Origin: Mansonella perstans
Taxonomy: Eukaryota; Nematoda; Chromadorea; Rhabditida; Onchocercidae
NCBI GenBank assembly: GCA_037074765.1
Contig: JBAMDO010000060.1
Span: forward strand, 62,001-126,000
DNA length: 64,000 nucleotides
Reading direction: 5' to 3'
Positions 12,258-24,400 of the stretch are shown in pieces. The position numbers and the translations under genes are program-made. The notes beneath the pieces are model-generated. The model saw nothing but the letters and a program-made list of their open reading frames with translations. It did not search any database and had not been told where the DNA came from. Positions within the stretch are counted from its first letter, which is position 1, and each line of letters starts with the position of its first letter.

Positions 12258-14154
12258 ATGACAACGACGAGAAGTGGACAAGCTTCTGATTTCCGTCAAA
12301 AGCGTAAGTTATCATTTGACATCACGATCAAATAACTGTTTTCTTTCTTTAGTCAGAAAGTTGAACGATTTTAATGAAATAAGCAATGGTATATCTGAGA
12401 AGAGAAATGTTAGAAAGGTAAATAGATGAAAAATAATAAGAGATTTAGAAATAATATAATAGAAATTGTTCCATTAATACAACTTTTCCTGATAAATGAA
12501 AAATAAGAACTAGTGAAATTTCAAGCATTTCAAATTATTTCATGCGTTCAATCAGTTGATCATCATTGAAGCATACAATTGCTCCACTGAAAATTTCCAC
12601 TAATGCTGAATGTTCGGCGTCGTTTTCAATCGCTTCAAAATACTTGAAAATCTATGTTTCAAAAAAATATTCAATATACTGCCTGGAATTACATAATCCA
12701 AGCCTGTGGTACTTCATCCAGAATATCTGGGTATCGCTTGCCTCGTGTTGTTTTTGGTTCTGACTATTTCACTATCTCTCCTCCGGTGCACCTCTCTCAC
12801 AGCCTTTTTTTTGAAATAACTTTCTCATTGAATTTAGCTAGAATGTTTCATTCATTTGCTTCTTAGACTTCAGAATCTTCGTCATTGTTGTTTGGTGGAC
12901 GTAAAGCACGGTATCTGCCTTTGACAACAACTAATGTTGGCAGCGGAATGGAAGAGATTCCGCATCGAATTGTAATGCTTGGTGATTACTCCAGTGGTAT
13001 TGGCTTGCTGAGAAATGAATTGACACAATTAAATTTCTTCAAAGCTAATCTATTCTCAGTAAATATTTTTTTAAATTTAGCTGCTCTCTGTATTTTCCTT
13101 ATCTCTCGCAATGATTTTGTAAAAACGCTGTCGTTTGTTTTTGATTTTTAAAAGGCAATTAAATAGACGGAAGTTAAATAAGAAAGAACCATCTGTTGAA
13201 CTGAAATTTAAATAGAATTTTATTGATGGAACGATTATTTTCTCAAAAAACCTGTCTTATTTTTTTGTTTAAAATCTATGATATTCATTTCTTAATAATG
13301 AATTGGAGTGGTGTACAGGATGCTGAATGCTGCACAACAATAACGCAAGATGGACGTGAGTTGCAGATGTGGCTTTTTGTTGATTTGCATAATTTTGAAT
13401 TATTTTGCAAACAATGCATCGGAAGCATCGATTGTTGCATAGCGTGCTATTCTATCACAATTGGACAAACCTATCAAAATGTTGTCGAAAAAGTAGAAAT
13501 CGTCAAAATTATCCAAAAAATAACTTTAATTTTAAAACATTCCCATTTAATGAGAAATTTTTGTTTACGAACCCAACGTTCACTGTCATTATTTTTATAA
13601 CTTTTCGTCCTCAGTTTATTTTTTTAATAAAAAAAAACTTTTTTTTTCTTTAATTTTTTTTTAATAAAAAAAATAAAAAACATTTCAATTGTATATAAGC
13701 GATTTAAATAATCAAAGAATTGCTAGCAAATGTTCAGTTTTTTTTCTTGTAGTGGATTCCTGAATTCATGGATAAATTCCCTGGAAAACCGATCATCTTA
13801 TGCGCATTGAATGATCGTGAAGTGTGCACATGTGGTGGCGGCATTCATGAAACGATATTTCAACATGATTTCAATTTTTGCAACAGTTATCTCATACAAA
13901 TCGATGTTTCCATTTTCGATAAAGTATGATCACTATGGTGCCATTTTACTGTAATTTAACATCTGCACACTCCTCTATATTCTGTTAACATTCTATAGCT
14001 GTAATTTAACAAATTTGAATTGTAAAATTTTGAAAATATAGTATTTTTTCAGCGCAGTGTGAAATCATTATACGATTGCATAAAAATTATGTCAAATAAT
14101 TCTATATTTAAGCGGAAGAAGGAGATCAAAATGAAGAACTGTGCTCTAATGTAA
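12258..14154 (+). CDS. Divergent Rho-family protein, likely pseudo-GTPase, with CAAX box
   Basis: Exons 12258-12303, 12353-12417, 12867-13058, 13319-13492, 13753-13923 and 14053-14154 join in phase to 249 residues. After an unusual ~65-residue N-terminal extension, HRIVMLGDYSSGIGLL (about 70-85) aligns with the Rho P-loop VVVGDGAVGKTCLL, but the Lys and Thr that bind phosphate are Ile and Gly. The DTAGQ position reads VDLHNFE. Later parts are clearly Rho-like: IACYSI, TYQNVVEKWIPEF, KPIILCALND, and the last helix RSVKSLYDCIKIM. The protein ends KRKKEIKMKNCALM, a polybasic stretch plus CAAX box (C-A-L-M), so it is predicted to be prenylated and membrane-bound. Rho proteins steer actin and polarity; this one probably cannot cycle nucleotide in the normal way. 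The family call rests on pattern recognition. The N-terminal two exons are the least certain. Confidence 0.72.
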
Positions 14155-15670
14155 TCCATACTCTTCATTTCTTTCATGTTTGTATAGCCCATTTGAATGA
14201 AATTTAAATTACAAAAAATCCATTGATAAAATTTCTGTTCAAATATTATTTCTTTTATATGAAACTAATGCATGTACCTGAAATATCTTTGGACTAAAGT
14301 GAAAATAATTTGCAGTAAGAAGAATGAAAACTTTGAAATTAGGCTTCGTAAACTTTATTTGATAAACTTTTCAAACTTTATTGAGTATCTTTCTCGTCGA
14401 ATATTAATGGATGCGTTTAATGTGGCTACCGCTTCTGAAACATTTCAATTTGAAGAATGAAAATTGACGCATTCCTCTGTAAAGTTTTTTAGAGTTATAT
14501 ATGATTCATTCCAAGGTAATGTAAAAATTCTCAGATTTCATGTAAACACAATAAAACTCTGTTTTGGTTTAATAAAATATCTTCGCTTTGATAAACAACT
14601 TTTTGAGAAAGAAAATTAATTAATCTAGTAGTATATTGGATGTTATAATTGCAAGTCGTTACCGTATTATATGCGTGATCTTATAGTGTAATTTGATCTC
14701 ATCCTGGTGCTTGTGTTGATAGAAGTCTTCTTTGGTCGGTTGCAGTTTTTCTGGAAATATACAATTTCAGGTTTCTGTAGACAGGTCTCAATGTTATATA
14801 ACAATGGGACAATTATCTCATAACATGTATTAGAAATGGAAATGAAGTATTATAGTCTTAATATTTCCTTCTTAGAATTGCTTTTTCTTAGCTAAAATTA
14901 TTGAACGATGGAAGATTTATTAATGTAAAGGATAAAGGAGAAGACGTTTCAGTGGGAACTTAGCAGCAGTGACCTTGAGACCTTTGACCTTTCGGGGAGT
15001 GATTTATTTTTACGATCAGAGGGGTTTATGATATATGAAAAATTAATGTTTCTTCTCTGGTTGATTCCATAGTTCTGTAGAATCAATTAAATGACGAGAT
15101 ATTCTTCTCTTTTTATTTGCATAACAAATGAAATGAATGCAATCTCCATTGTGTATCTTTATTGCTTTTTCATGAAATTTAAATTAATTGGTAGAATTAT
15201 CACAAAATGTGATACTGTCGAAAATCTTAATACAGTTTTGGCATCTGTTTAATTTTCTATTTTTAAAGCAAAAAGATTTTAGTTTTATTCATGTAATAAG
15301 ATTTTAATAACAGTCCATCATGTGCTTGTGCATAATTAAAATTTCATTCAAGTGTAAATTATTTACCTCAGCCACTCATTGTGAAAAGAAAAAATGATAG
15401 TACGTTGACTTGACTTAGGTCAAGGACAGTCTCTGTTGTGTTCTTTGAAGCACAACATGATTACGGCATCTTTTAATCATTTACTTTCTCAAGGACAAAA
15501 TAAGAAAGTGTTCGTAATTTTAGCAATAATTAGGTGAAATTTAATTTCTTAATAAGGCGTAATAAAAGTACGTAGATTTGCAAAGATTTTGCGGGAAACA
15601 TTGGAAATATTTAAGTTACTGATTTCATACTTATTGAAAAATCGAATATACTTTTAGAATTTACGAAGTA
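14155..15670. other. Intergenic region upstream of Dishevelled
   Basis: This 1.5 kb gap holds the 3' UTR of the Rho-like gene and the upstream region of Dishevelled. A TTTTAG acceptor ending at 15657, 13 bases before the Dishevelled ATG, could be a 5' UTR intron end or a trans-splice site. Nuclear-receptor-like half-sites occur at 14970-14990 and 15417-15428. No exon was recognised. Confidence 0.45.
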
Positions 15671-18600
15671 ATGCGCGACGAAGCTACTACAACATGCACT
15701 AAGGTTTGCATTATATATTTTAATTTCTATTAATTGTTAATTGTCACTGATTACTTGGTAATTGAAGTTAACTTAGAAAATAACAAGATATGTTGTAGAA
15801 TGATAGCACGTATTTGCTCTTAATTTTCCTATCCAAAAAAGAAATTCGGCAAAAAGATTCACTTGCCACTGTCTTTTGATACTTCTGTACTTACATAACG
15901 ACAGCTATGTAATTCACTGTTTCAGCTAAATTTAAAGTTTGATCTTACATGCGCTTTTTCTTCATTTTGTTATCACTGATCTAATGTGCATTTATATTGC
16001 TTTTGTTCAGGCTGTGGCATTGAATCACTTCATTGGAATCACAAATGCATTTGTTATAGATTTTTAACGATTGGTCTTTTAGGTATACTATTATTTGGAC
16101 GACAATACTCCATATCTGTCTGTAGTGCCTGTTGCAGATGATGTTATTACTCTTGGTGATTTTAAGAAAATTTTCAATAGAAAAGGATACAAGTATTTCT
16201 GCAAACAACTGGACGAAGCAGTTGGATGGTTAATATCTCGTTTATTTTTGATGCTGCTACATAAAATGTTTTGTTTTAGACAGAGTTTTGAGTTGCTTGA
16301 AATATGGTTAACTGTAAGATATATGAAATTTTCATTTAAGTATGTATTATTGTTGCCTCATATTTTTCCTTATGTTTGAGATAAATTCATAATTCATAAT
16401 ACAGCGAAGTCAAAGTAGAAATTCAAAATGATTCGACGAAATTGGTTAAATCGGCTAACGGACTCATCGAATTGGTTCTTCTCTCTTCATCCGAAAACAT
16501 TTATTGTTCAGGGACATTACCAAGAGTATCTAACAAAGCAAACAAAGGACAATTTGGTGCTAAGTTGAAGGTGATATATATATATTTCAAGAGTGGTTTT
16601 GATTATTTGCTTTTAGCAAACTTGAGAAGTTTCAAAAAATGTAAAAGAAACTAAAGCTGACTCATTTGTTACTTGAATCTTACTTCATATTTTAAGGATT
16701 TCAATTTGAGAAAGCGAAGGTCCTTGCATGATCTAGCTAGTGAGAATCGCGACCTACTGCGAATACATCGGAACAAAAGTGATGAAAACAGTATCACGAC
16801 GAGCAGTTTGTCGACAGTGATTAGTAGTAAGTGACGTTCGTGATATAACTATGTCTACCACTTCAATTTTTTTGAGATTTCAAGGGAGTTGAGGGTACTA
16901 GTAGTAATGCCTAACTTTAGAGAGACCTGTTGAATTGGTTTTGTTAACATAGGTTGCATTCTTCTGTTTAGTTTCGTCTCGTTACTATAAGAAAAAGATC
17001 GCACCAACTTGACATTTATGTTGCAGTTTATTAAATTATGAAATAAATTATCTCAATCGTTTTCATTTCTTTCCGTGTGTTTGATACGAAATGTAGCATG
17101 ATCCAGGGTTTTTAAAACATAATTATCTTTCTCGAGTAAATCACTGATCTTCTCCAGTTTTTGAAAACATTACTACTTTCGTGAAATGTTGCAGATCACG
17201 AGAAATGTTTGGGAGTCACAAATTATAATGTCCGGATTTTAAGAATTTTTTATCTGCATTACTAACTGTAAAAGCTTTAAATTCTGTATCTGTTTATTTG
17301 TTTGGTATTTTTAGAAAATGAAAAAAACATTGGAACTAAGCATCGGTTTCAGGAAGAGCTGGTGAGGGTTTGGCAGAATCATATGCATCCAATTCAGAAG
17401 ATCCGTACCATCTGGAAGATATGAATTCAAGGTAGTTTTATATTTCATTTTAAAACAACTTCTGATGGTTTAGTCATTGTTGTTTGATTTTTTTCCTTAT
17501 AGATATTTCAAACATGCTGGTGCTTGTGCTCCAATCTTTCTTAATTCACCGTTTGCTAGTCCCAGTGGAATACCTTCATATCCTCATCGTCAAAGACATC
17601 CCCGCAAAGAAAGATATCGAAAACCATATGTACCGAGCACAATTTCCTCTGTAACTGAAAGCAGGTATGCATATGGAATTGGTTTTGGAAGCTGAAATGA
17701 AAAATGCCTAGATTTTAAATTCAAAATCTCTCAACAATTTTTGTGTTTTGGAGACATCACGTTGTATATTATTCTGCAGCATGACTTCTCTTTCACTTCC
17801 TCGAATCGATGTTGTAACGCTACCTGTGAAAAATGGAGTTTTCTTGGGAATCTCAGTACTAAGTCATGATGGTGGCATTTTTGTTAGCGATATTCAGAAC
17901 GGTTAGTATTTTTTAAAGGCGTTGGTCTTCTAAGCCAACAAAAAGGAGTCAACCAACGATGGGGGTTCAAGTCCCTCAGGGAGCCATCGTTTTATATTTC
18001 CATAATTCAGTTCAGTCTTTCATTTTTAATATCGATCTAAATCTTCTTAAACTAAATTTGTTTTGTTATCTCACTGAAGTACTTTCGGGATGTTGAGAAA
18101 AGTTGAAATTCATTACCCTGCATAAAGCCTCATTTTTACGACACAGGCGGTATAGTTGATTTGGATGGTCGGATTGAAGTTGGTGATCAAATTGTGCAGG
18201 TGAATCGAAATTCATTCGAAAATCTAAGTGACATTGAAGCAGTTGATTTACTACGTAAAGCAGTAGCTAATCGAAGGTTTTTTTTTTATAGAATTCTTTT
18301 CCATATTTGTTTTTTCCAAATTTCTTTTATCAAATTTCACTGTTTATAAGGCGTCATATTACTAATATTTTATCGCTACCATTTCAGACCCATCACACTT
18401 TATGTCGCTAAAAGAACGTGTAGCAGTTCAGATAAGCGAGCTGACGTACTCTCAGGACTTGCTTCAGAAACGATGCCCATTGATATATCACTTTGGGTGG
18501 AGAGCACTAAGTAGATGTTTTTCTCTTATATAAAAAACTCTTTTAGTGCCTATTACTGATCATTACATCAATAGCAACCGGTTCTTTGCTTCATTAATTT

Positions 18601-21021
18601 CTCTCCGTTCATTTATTTTGTGGACACCTCTTTGTTGTGAAAAAGTTTGTGCACCCTCGTGCGGTTTTGAGCCATGCCAGACAATCGAAAGATGAGGCAA
18701 AGTGTCTAAGAGTAGGATAGCTCTTGCTGTAAACCAGTAGATGTAGTCCGTTTCCCCTTTTCAAGATTATCCATCGGGGAGAGGGACACTAACTGAAACC
18801 TACGAGCTGCGGATCTAGCTGTCACCGTTCAAGTTTGATAGGCCCTGCAGATGAACCTTTAGAAAAAGGGATAAAGAGGAGTTTCGCGCACGATGCACCT
18901 CACTTAAAAAATTCACTACACCCGCTCAACGATTCAGCGTGATTGAAATTCTTCAAATCTTCTTTCGCGAAGCCAAGCCACGACGGCGATATTTCCATCT
19001 TTTATAATGATACAAAATTAAACAATGTTTCTTTATGTGGCGTTTTAACTTAACTTTATTATTACTCTTTACGCTGAAATCAATGTTCAGACATAATATT
19101 GTGAAGCCAGCAAAGGGTCTTGAGGAGATGGTTTCGGTCAGTGATGCTGACACTACGCTTGTTGCTGAGGAAGCTGAGACTGATCTAGAAGGTGCCTATG
19201 CAGAGCGACGAGACGGACTCCCTCTAAGCAATCAGAATTGTACGAAATCAATTCAGTTAAATTCACCCGACTTAAATGCTTCACTGAATATCGAGGATAT
19301 TGCGAAACGACAAGAAAATGAAGAAAATGGTTGGAAAATATTTTGTCACATTTTTAATGCCACGTCAGAATTATTTTTGTTTTTGAAAATGCTAATAACT
19401 TAGTTAATAAGCAGATTAAGAAGAACGCGTTAAAATTGGCTGATTATCTGTTTTCTGAAAGTCATTGTGCAGTCGTGTTCACTATTCGACTAAGAAGTGC
19501 TGCACTGAATAACCCAAATCTGTTTTTGATTTGTATTTTTGCTGTGTGTATATTACAGAACAGCAGTTGGATAATCTGAATGTTGACATGGATCCGGTGA
19601 TCATTTTGAAGTATATGGCCTTACCCAATTCGGGATTGCAAATAAAAAATCGAAAATGGCTGAAAATTCCTGTGCCGATGTCTTTCATCGGTATAATTTT
19701 TTTTGTAAAGAATTTCACGTGCTCTCCCATCTAATATGTAATTGTGATATTGATTTAGGCTGTGACCTTGTTGATTGGTTGATGGAACATGTACACGGTA
19801 TCACGGATCGTAAAGCAGCGCGTATTTATGCGTCAAAGCTGTTAGCAGAGGGACATATTAGACATGTTGTTAATAAACTTACATTTACGGAAAAGTGCTA
19901 TTATATTTTCGAAGGTGATGTTAGCTGCTTTTAAAAAATCTCGACAATTTTGTTGCAGGAAAATTTTCGGAGTTTACACTTGATCAGTTTTCGATACTTT
20001 TTGTTGAGCACTTAATGTGTTGAGTATATAACTAAGTCCAATATGCTTTTCTAAACTCAATAATTTACAGCTTCAGACGCCTTTCGAATTACATCTTCCG
20101 TCAACTTCTTGCTTGATAAATATGTCTTTTGTTTCAGATTTAATACTTTCTGTTCGTAACAAAAACAAATCAGATTCATCGCTGGGTAAAGCCGGTGCTG
20201 AAGTTACAACCGAAGTAACTTATGTTGGATCACCAGCTCCAGCACATCTTCCTCGTACTAGTGCACGAAATACACTGAATGGAAAAGCCATGCTTGATCA
20301 ATCTTGGCCACACTCAACAGTGCTCTCAAGTGGGCAGCGAAAAAGTTTTTGCGACAGCTCAACGGTTGGTTTTATAAGATAACTTCGTGTTTCTCGATTA
20401 AATCCTGGTTCTCGATTAAATCGGTTTTGTTCAAAACATGATGGCTTTAAACACTTTCCATAGTTCCGTTTAATTTTAAATAATCGCTTGCAGAATGATT
20501 ATGCATCCGTTATGAGTCCAGATATAATTGATTCTGCGGTGCTTGCAGAGGTACCAACACTAAAACGATCACATCGCACACTTCCTGATCGCTTAAATAT
20601 GGAACAGCGGATTGATGGATGTCAGGTACATATATATATATAATATGCTGAAATACAATTATGCCGAATTAACAAAAAAAAGGATTTTTGAAATGCTACT
20701 CTTTTTCACTTCTTTGTAGTATGTATTATTTTTCCCATCCAGATCACTAAAACACTTCAAAGATTTAAGAAACTGTGAAATGTTACACTTTAAAATTTAA
20801 AAAAATCATGTTTGACCCATATCTTTGACCCACATCTGTGCTTGATCTAAATGACCCGTATCTGTTTCACAACGAAATTCTTCTGGCTGATGAAATAAAA
20901 AGTTAATTTGTTTCAGGTTGCTCAACCACCAAATACACCGAACTCACTGCTACACGAACAAGAGGATGTTGATAGCGAAACTGAATTTGAAATAATTGAA
21001 GATAACAAACTTTTAGTCTAA
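15671..21021 (+). CDS. dsh: Dishevelled, Wnt signalling scaffold (DIX-PDZ-DEP)
   Basis: Fifteen exons: 15671-15703, 16083-16228, 16405-16570, 16697-16826, 17353-17431, 17503-17664, 17780-17901, 18147-18276, 18388-18510, 19091-19329, 19559-19690, 19759-19914, 20138-20364, 20494-20625, 20917-21021. All are GT-AG and in phase, giving 693 residues. The DIX domain (about 12-90) has [15 protein letters not shown] and [17 protein letters not shown] basic Ser-rich linker ([10 protein letters not shown]) follows. The PDZ domain (about 245-332) has the FLGISVLS ligand loop, [10 protein letters not shown] and GDQIVQVN. The DEP domain (about 472-540) has [24 protein letters not shown] and [14 protein letters not shown]. 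Dishevelled relays Frizzled signals to beta-catenin and planar-polarity branches, polymerising through DIX. Which nematode paralogue this is (dsh-1, dsh-2 or mig-5) cannot be decided here. Two introns hold unusual sequence, described separately. Confidence 0.95.
17911..17990 (+). ncRNA. tRNA-like segment in Dishevelled intron, probably a tRNA pseudogene
   Basis: AAAGGCG then TTGGT-CTTCTAA-GCCAA forms a good anticodon arm (17922-17938) with a seven-base loop whose anticodon would be TCT. GGGGG-TTCAAGT-CCCTC (17961-17977) is a proper T arm with one wobble pair, followed by AGGGAGC and a TTTT tract. The 22 bases between the arms are either a long variable arm or an intron, because ACCAACG (17952-17958) can also pair with CGTTGGT (17920-17926). 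No matching 5' acceptor strand (GCTCCCT) is visible upstream, where the host gene's exon ends at 17901. It is best read as a truncated or decayed tRNA copy. It lies between the two exons that encode the PDZ core. Confidence 0.4.
18640..18905. other. Base-rich block in Dishevelled intron, possible inserted repeat
   Basis: The intron 18511-19090 contains about 265 bases that are clearly richer in G and C than any other intron nearby, with no open frame of note. CCGTTCAAGTTTGATAGG (18825-18842) resembles the pol III B box. A short repeat element or an RNA gene is possible; nothing identifies which. Confidence 0.3.
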
Positions 21022-21453
21022 TAGAAATAACTTTTAACGATCAGAAAGTTATTCTTTGTTCATTGAGTTTATCTCATGTCTTAACCACTTGAAATATAGC
21101 TAAGAAATCTTCGGTCATGCAGTAAGAAACAAATAGTCTTGAAATCTGTAAGTAAGGTTGTAACGATATTTTTGTTATAAAGAAAAAACTTTGAAATTAT
21201 GGAGTTTTTCGACACCTTTTTTTTAGTTTAATTTTAATTTCATTTTAGTCTCAATCATACATGTATTTTAGTTTATTAGAAAGAAACAACTGATAATTTT
21301 CCGCAAACATTGTAATTTTTAATATACAGGGCACTGCAAATGCCTGCTTGGTTTATAGCCTAGCAGTCTTGTCGTATATAATGTTCCCTTTCGAAAAAGC
21401 TTCCTACATCAGTCGTTATATTTAAATCTAAATTTGTTTTGCGATATAAGCCA
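21022..21453. other. Convergent 3' UTR region
   Basis: Only 432 bases separate the Dishevelled stop (+) from the channel stop (-), so the two 3' UTRs must be close together or overlap. No other feature was seen. Confidence 0.6.
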
Positions 21454-24400
21454 TCAAGCTTGTCGGCTAGTTACAATGCAGTCGTTTTGTCGTCCTTCAG
21501 TAAACAGAAAATAATATGCAATTAGAAATATCACAAATCCTAGTGGATAGAATAAACGACAGAAATTATCCAAATACCTGGAAACAAAACTGATTGGTAC
21601 TAAAAGCTAAATTATGGTCGTAATGAAAGATTCAGATATGAGAAAGTGATTTGTTTTCGATGAACTAAGGAGAGATTTAAAAACGAAAAAAAAATTTGTT
21701 CACTGGCCTTCCACGTTTGTGGTACCGGTCAGCCCTGGCCAACATCAGTTCCCGTGATTGCTCCGTTAATTCACTTTTCTTCTTCGCTGCTGACTTTCTC
21801 TAAATGTATGAGCAGTGAAGTTTATTAACGAAAATCTACATAATTTATGAATGATATAAGTGGTAAAATTGAATCGAAGGAATCTGATGACTGACCAATT
21901 GTTTGGCCCGTTTGTCTAATGCAATAACAATAAGTGTTTGAAGAAGTGTGATGAATACAAAACCTGTGATGAAACCAAACCACAAATCGATCGCCTGAAA
22001 AGAATTGTCATGGAAAGAAGAATTTCTAAAATTTTTCCATTATGAAGTCTAAATAATTTCTGTAGTTAAAATAACCTTCATGTAGGAAACACTTGGAAGA
22101 TGTTCACGAGCACCGGCTGATTCCGTTGATAACGTTAGAAGTACAGTGATTGCCACGCCAATGCGTCCTTCCATGAACTCTTCGGGAAGCCACACACCAA
22201 CCTAGCCATGTATAAAATTTATAAATTTGCATTTTAATTGAAACAAAAAAAAAATGTAACACGACAACGGTACCCATGAAAACATCAATGCCAATGAAGT
22301 TGGTATATAAGTTTGAGCGATATGGAAGCCAACATCACGTTTTAATCGGAAAATTGCCTTCAGACAGGAAAAATGACCTGGAAATATGATAGTTATTGTG
22401 GATTAAGAAATAAATGTTCAAATGAAGAAATGGCAAGAATAAAAAGTTACTACTAGTAAAGGACAATTTTATGTTTTGAAAACGAGAATTGATTAATCTT
22501 AGAAAATTTATTTAATTAACTGAGTTGTAGGGGTGACTTTTTGCTTTCATTTTCTAATTTTCTAAATGCCACAATAATCCATTCGGTATTGGCGACTTTA
22601 AGAACTAATCTTGATAAGTTCTTCAAGTTTTGTCTTTTGAAAAATAATTTTGTAAAATCAAGGATTGAATAATTGAATAATTTGAAATTGAACAATTTAA
22701 TAATTGAATAACTGAAAAATTGAATGATTTGAATTAAATAATTTCAATAATTGAATAATTTGAATTGAATAATAGTCAAAAATTTCTCTTTATAGCTTAT
22801 GCAGTGCGATTGGATATAGAAAATACCTGATTTTCTGGTTCTTTCGCAATACGTAGGCTCGTGGCGGTGAATGTACAGCTCAGGTAGTGTAACATCTGGA
22901 TTTTTGTCAATTGCATCACGTTTATTTGAAAACCATTCAAATCGTACAGTTTTTATTGGATATGCAACTGAAATTAGGCCATATATAAAGTAGTACTTGT
23001 GACTATATTTATCGTAATATCATCAACTCCGCTTAGGGTAGAATTCCACTTGAATCTTGGATTAATTTTAGGCTTTCTTGCTTGAAATTAAAACAGAAAA
23101 TTCATTTAGCTTTTTCTTTATATTTAACAAGGATAATCTCAACGCACTTACAAGATTTAATTAGCAATTCACAAGTTTGCTTATCGTGTGGATACTTACA
23201 AAGCACAAGGTTACAGGACGGCTTCAATCTGATTCTGAAAATGAATTTTTTGGTTGACAGTGAATTTTTACAATCCATCACTTTAAATCGACCATGTATA
23301 CGCACTGTGAAAATGATACTAAACATTAACAGTTGCAGTTATTCAACAACACAGTTTAAGTAATGGTAATACCTTGTCTCATAAAGAACTAAGCCGTCAT
23401 TATAAATTCGCATCAGAAAATTGAGAAATGTAACTTCGTGAAAAGAAGCTTCTTTAGCATTAGCAAAAAATGGATCAGGTCGCCAAATTTTTTCCAAAAT
23501 TTCTTCCTCTTTAACGAGAATAGCTTTTTCATACGGATTTACTAGACGCGCATCACGCCATGCCATCATCAAGAAGATATCCATATCATAGTCCTGCAAA
23601 TGCACGACAAATATACGACTTTCTTCTATCTGCAAAGTAGTTACTTTCTTCTTGCCCGATTTTGAAAAAGACACTAAAGTAATGAAATTCAAAATTTAAA
23701 ATTTAACAATTTCATGAAATTTAAAAGTCAAAAAACAACATTTATTGATTTCATTAGTAAAATTCTTCAGTTTAACTTGAGTTTATCAATAAAACATAAT
23801 GTATATTTTGGAAATCAAATTAAACGGTACCATAGTAGAAGTCTGGAAATTACTCATCGACTCAATGTAAATTCCAAAGCGAACTACCACCGCACTACCT
23901 TGAAAAACAATAGGTGCCGAAAATGGATCATATTTGTTCTTTTGAAGAACTGGTAAAATGAATGAACCGCCAAGTGTTCTAAAATTTCTTTTGAGAACGA
24001 TCAAAATGAATGATTCGTGAAAATTCATTATCTACGCATTTAAGCATTTTTTAATTTGTATTTCTTAAAAAAAAAAAGTTTTTGAAGTCTAATTATTCTG
24101 ATATGTTGCATCTAATATTAAAAGAGAATGAACTAACCAAATATGTTTTTGGACCTTAATTTCTTCCAATACTCAATGTTGGCCAAAAAAAAAAATCAGC
24201 TAGTGAATGTATTGATTTCCTCTGGTATTTTTAAGAAAAGTGTAGCCCAATCACTCGAGTATACTCTATCATAAATGTAAGCAAACTTCAGATCTGATAA
24301 AAACATTTTTGTAAAATCTGTGTAACATGCAATATGGGCATACCCATTCTCGAATACTGTTCTATTAAGTATCATATCGACCTCGGTGTCGTTCCGTAAC

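Noticed and set aside
12560..12780. Open frames between exons 2 and 3 of the Rho-like gene
   Set aside because: They do not match the phase of the flanking exons and have no Rho-like sequence; treated as intron.
21677..21725. Channel ending at a TAA at 21677 after TM3
   Set aside because: That would leave no TM4. A GT donor at 21725 joins in phase to an exon at 21577 that encodes a good TM4.
24213..24286. Open frame continuing past 24287 in the channel (ending in a stop at about 24210)
   Set aside because: Only a donor after 24287 gives the phase needed by the strong TTTTAG acceptor at 23979. A donor joining to an acceptor at 24032 was considered and is noted as an alternative.
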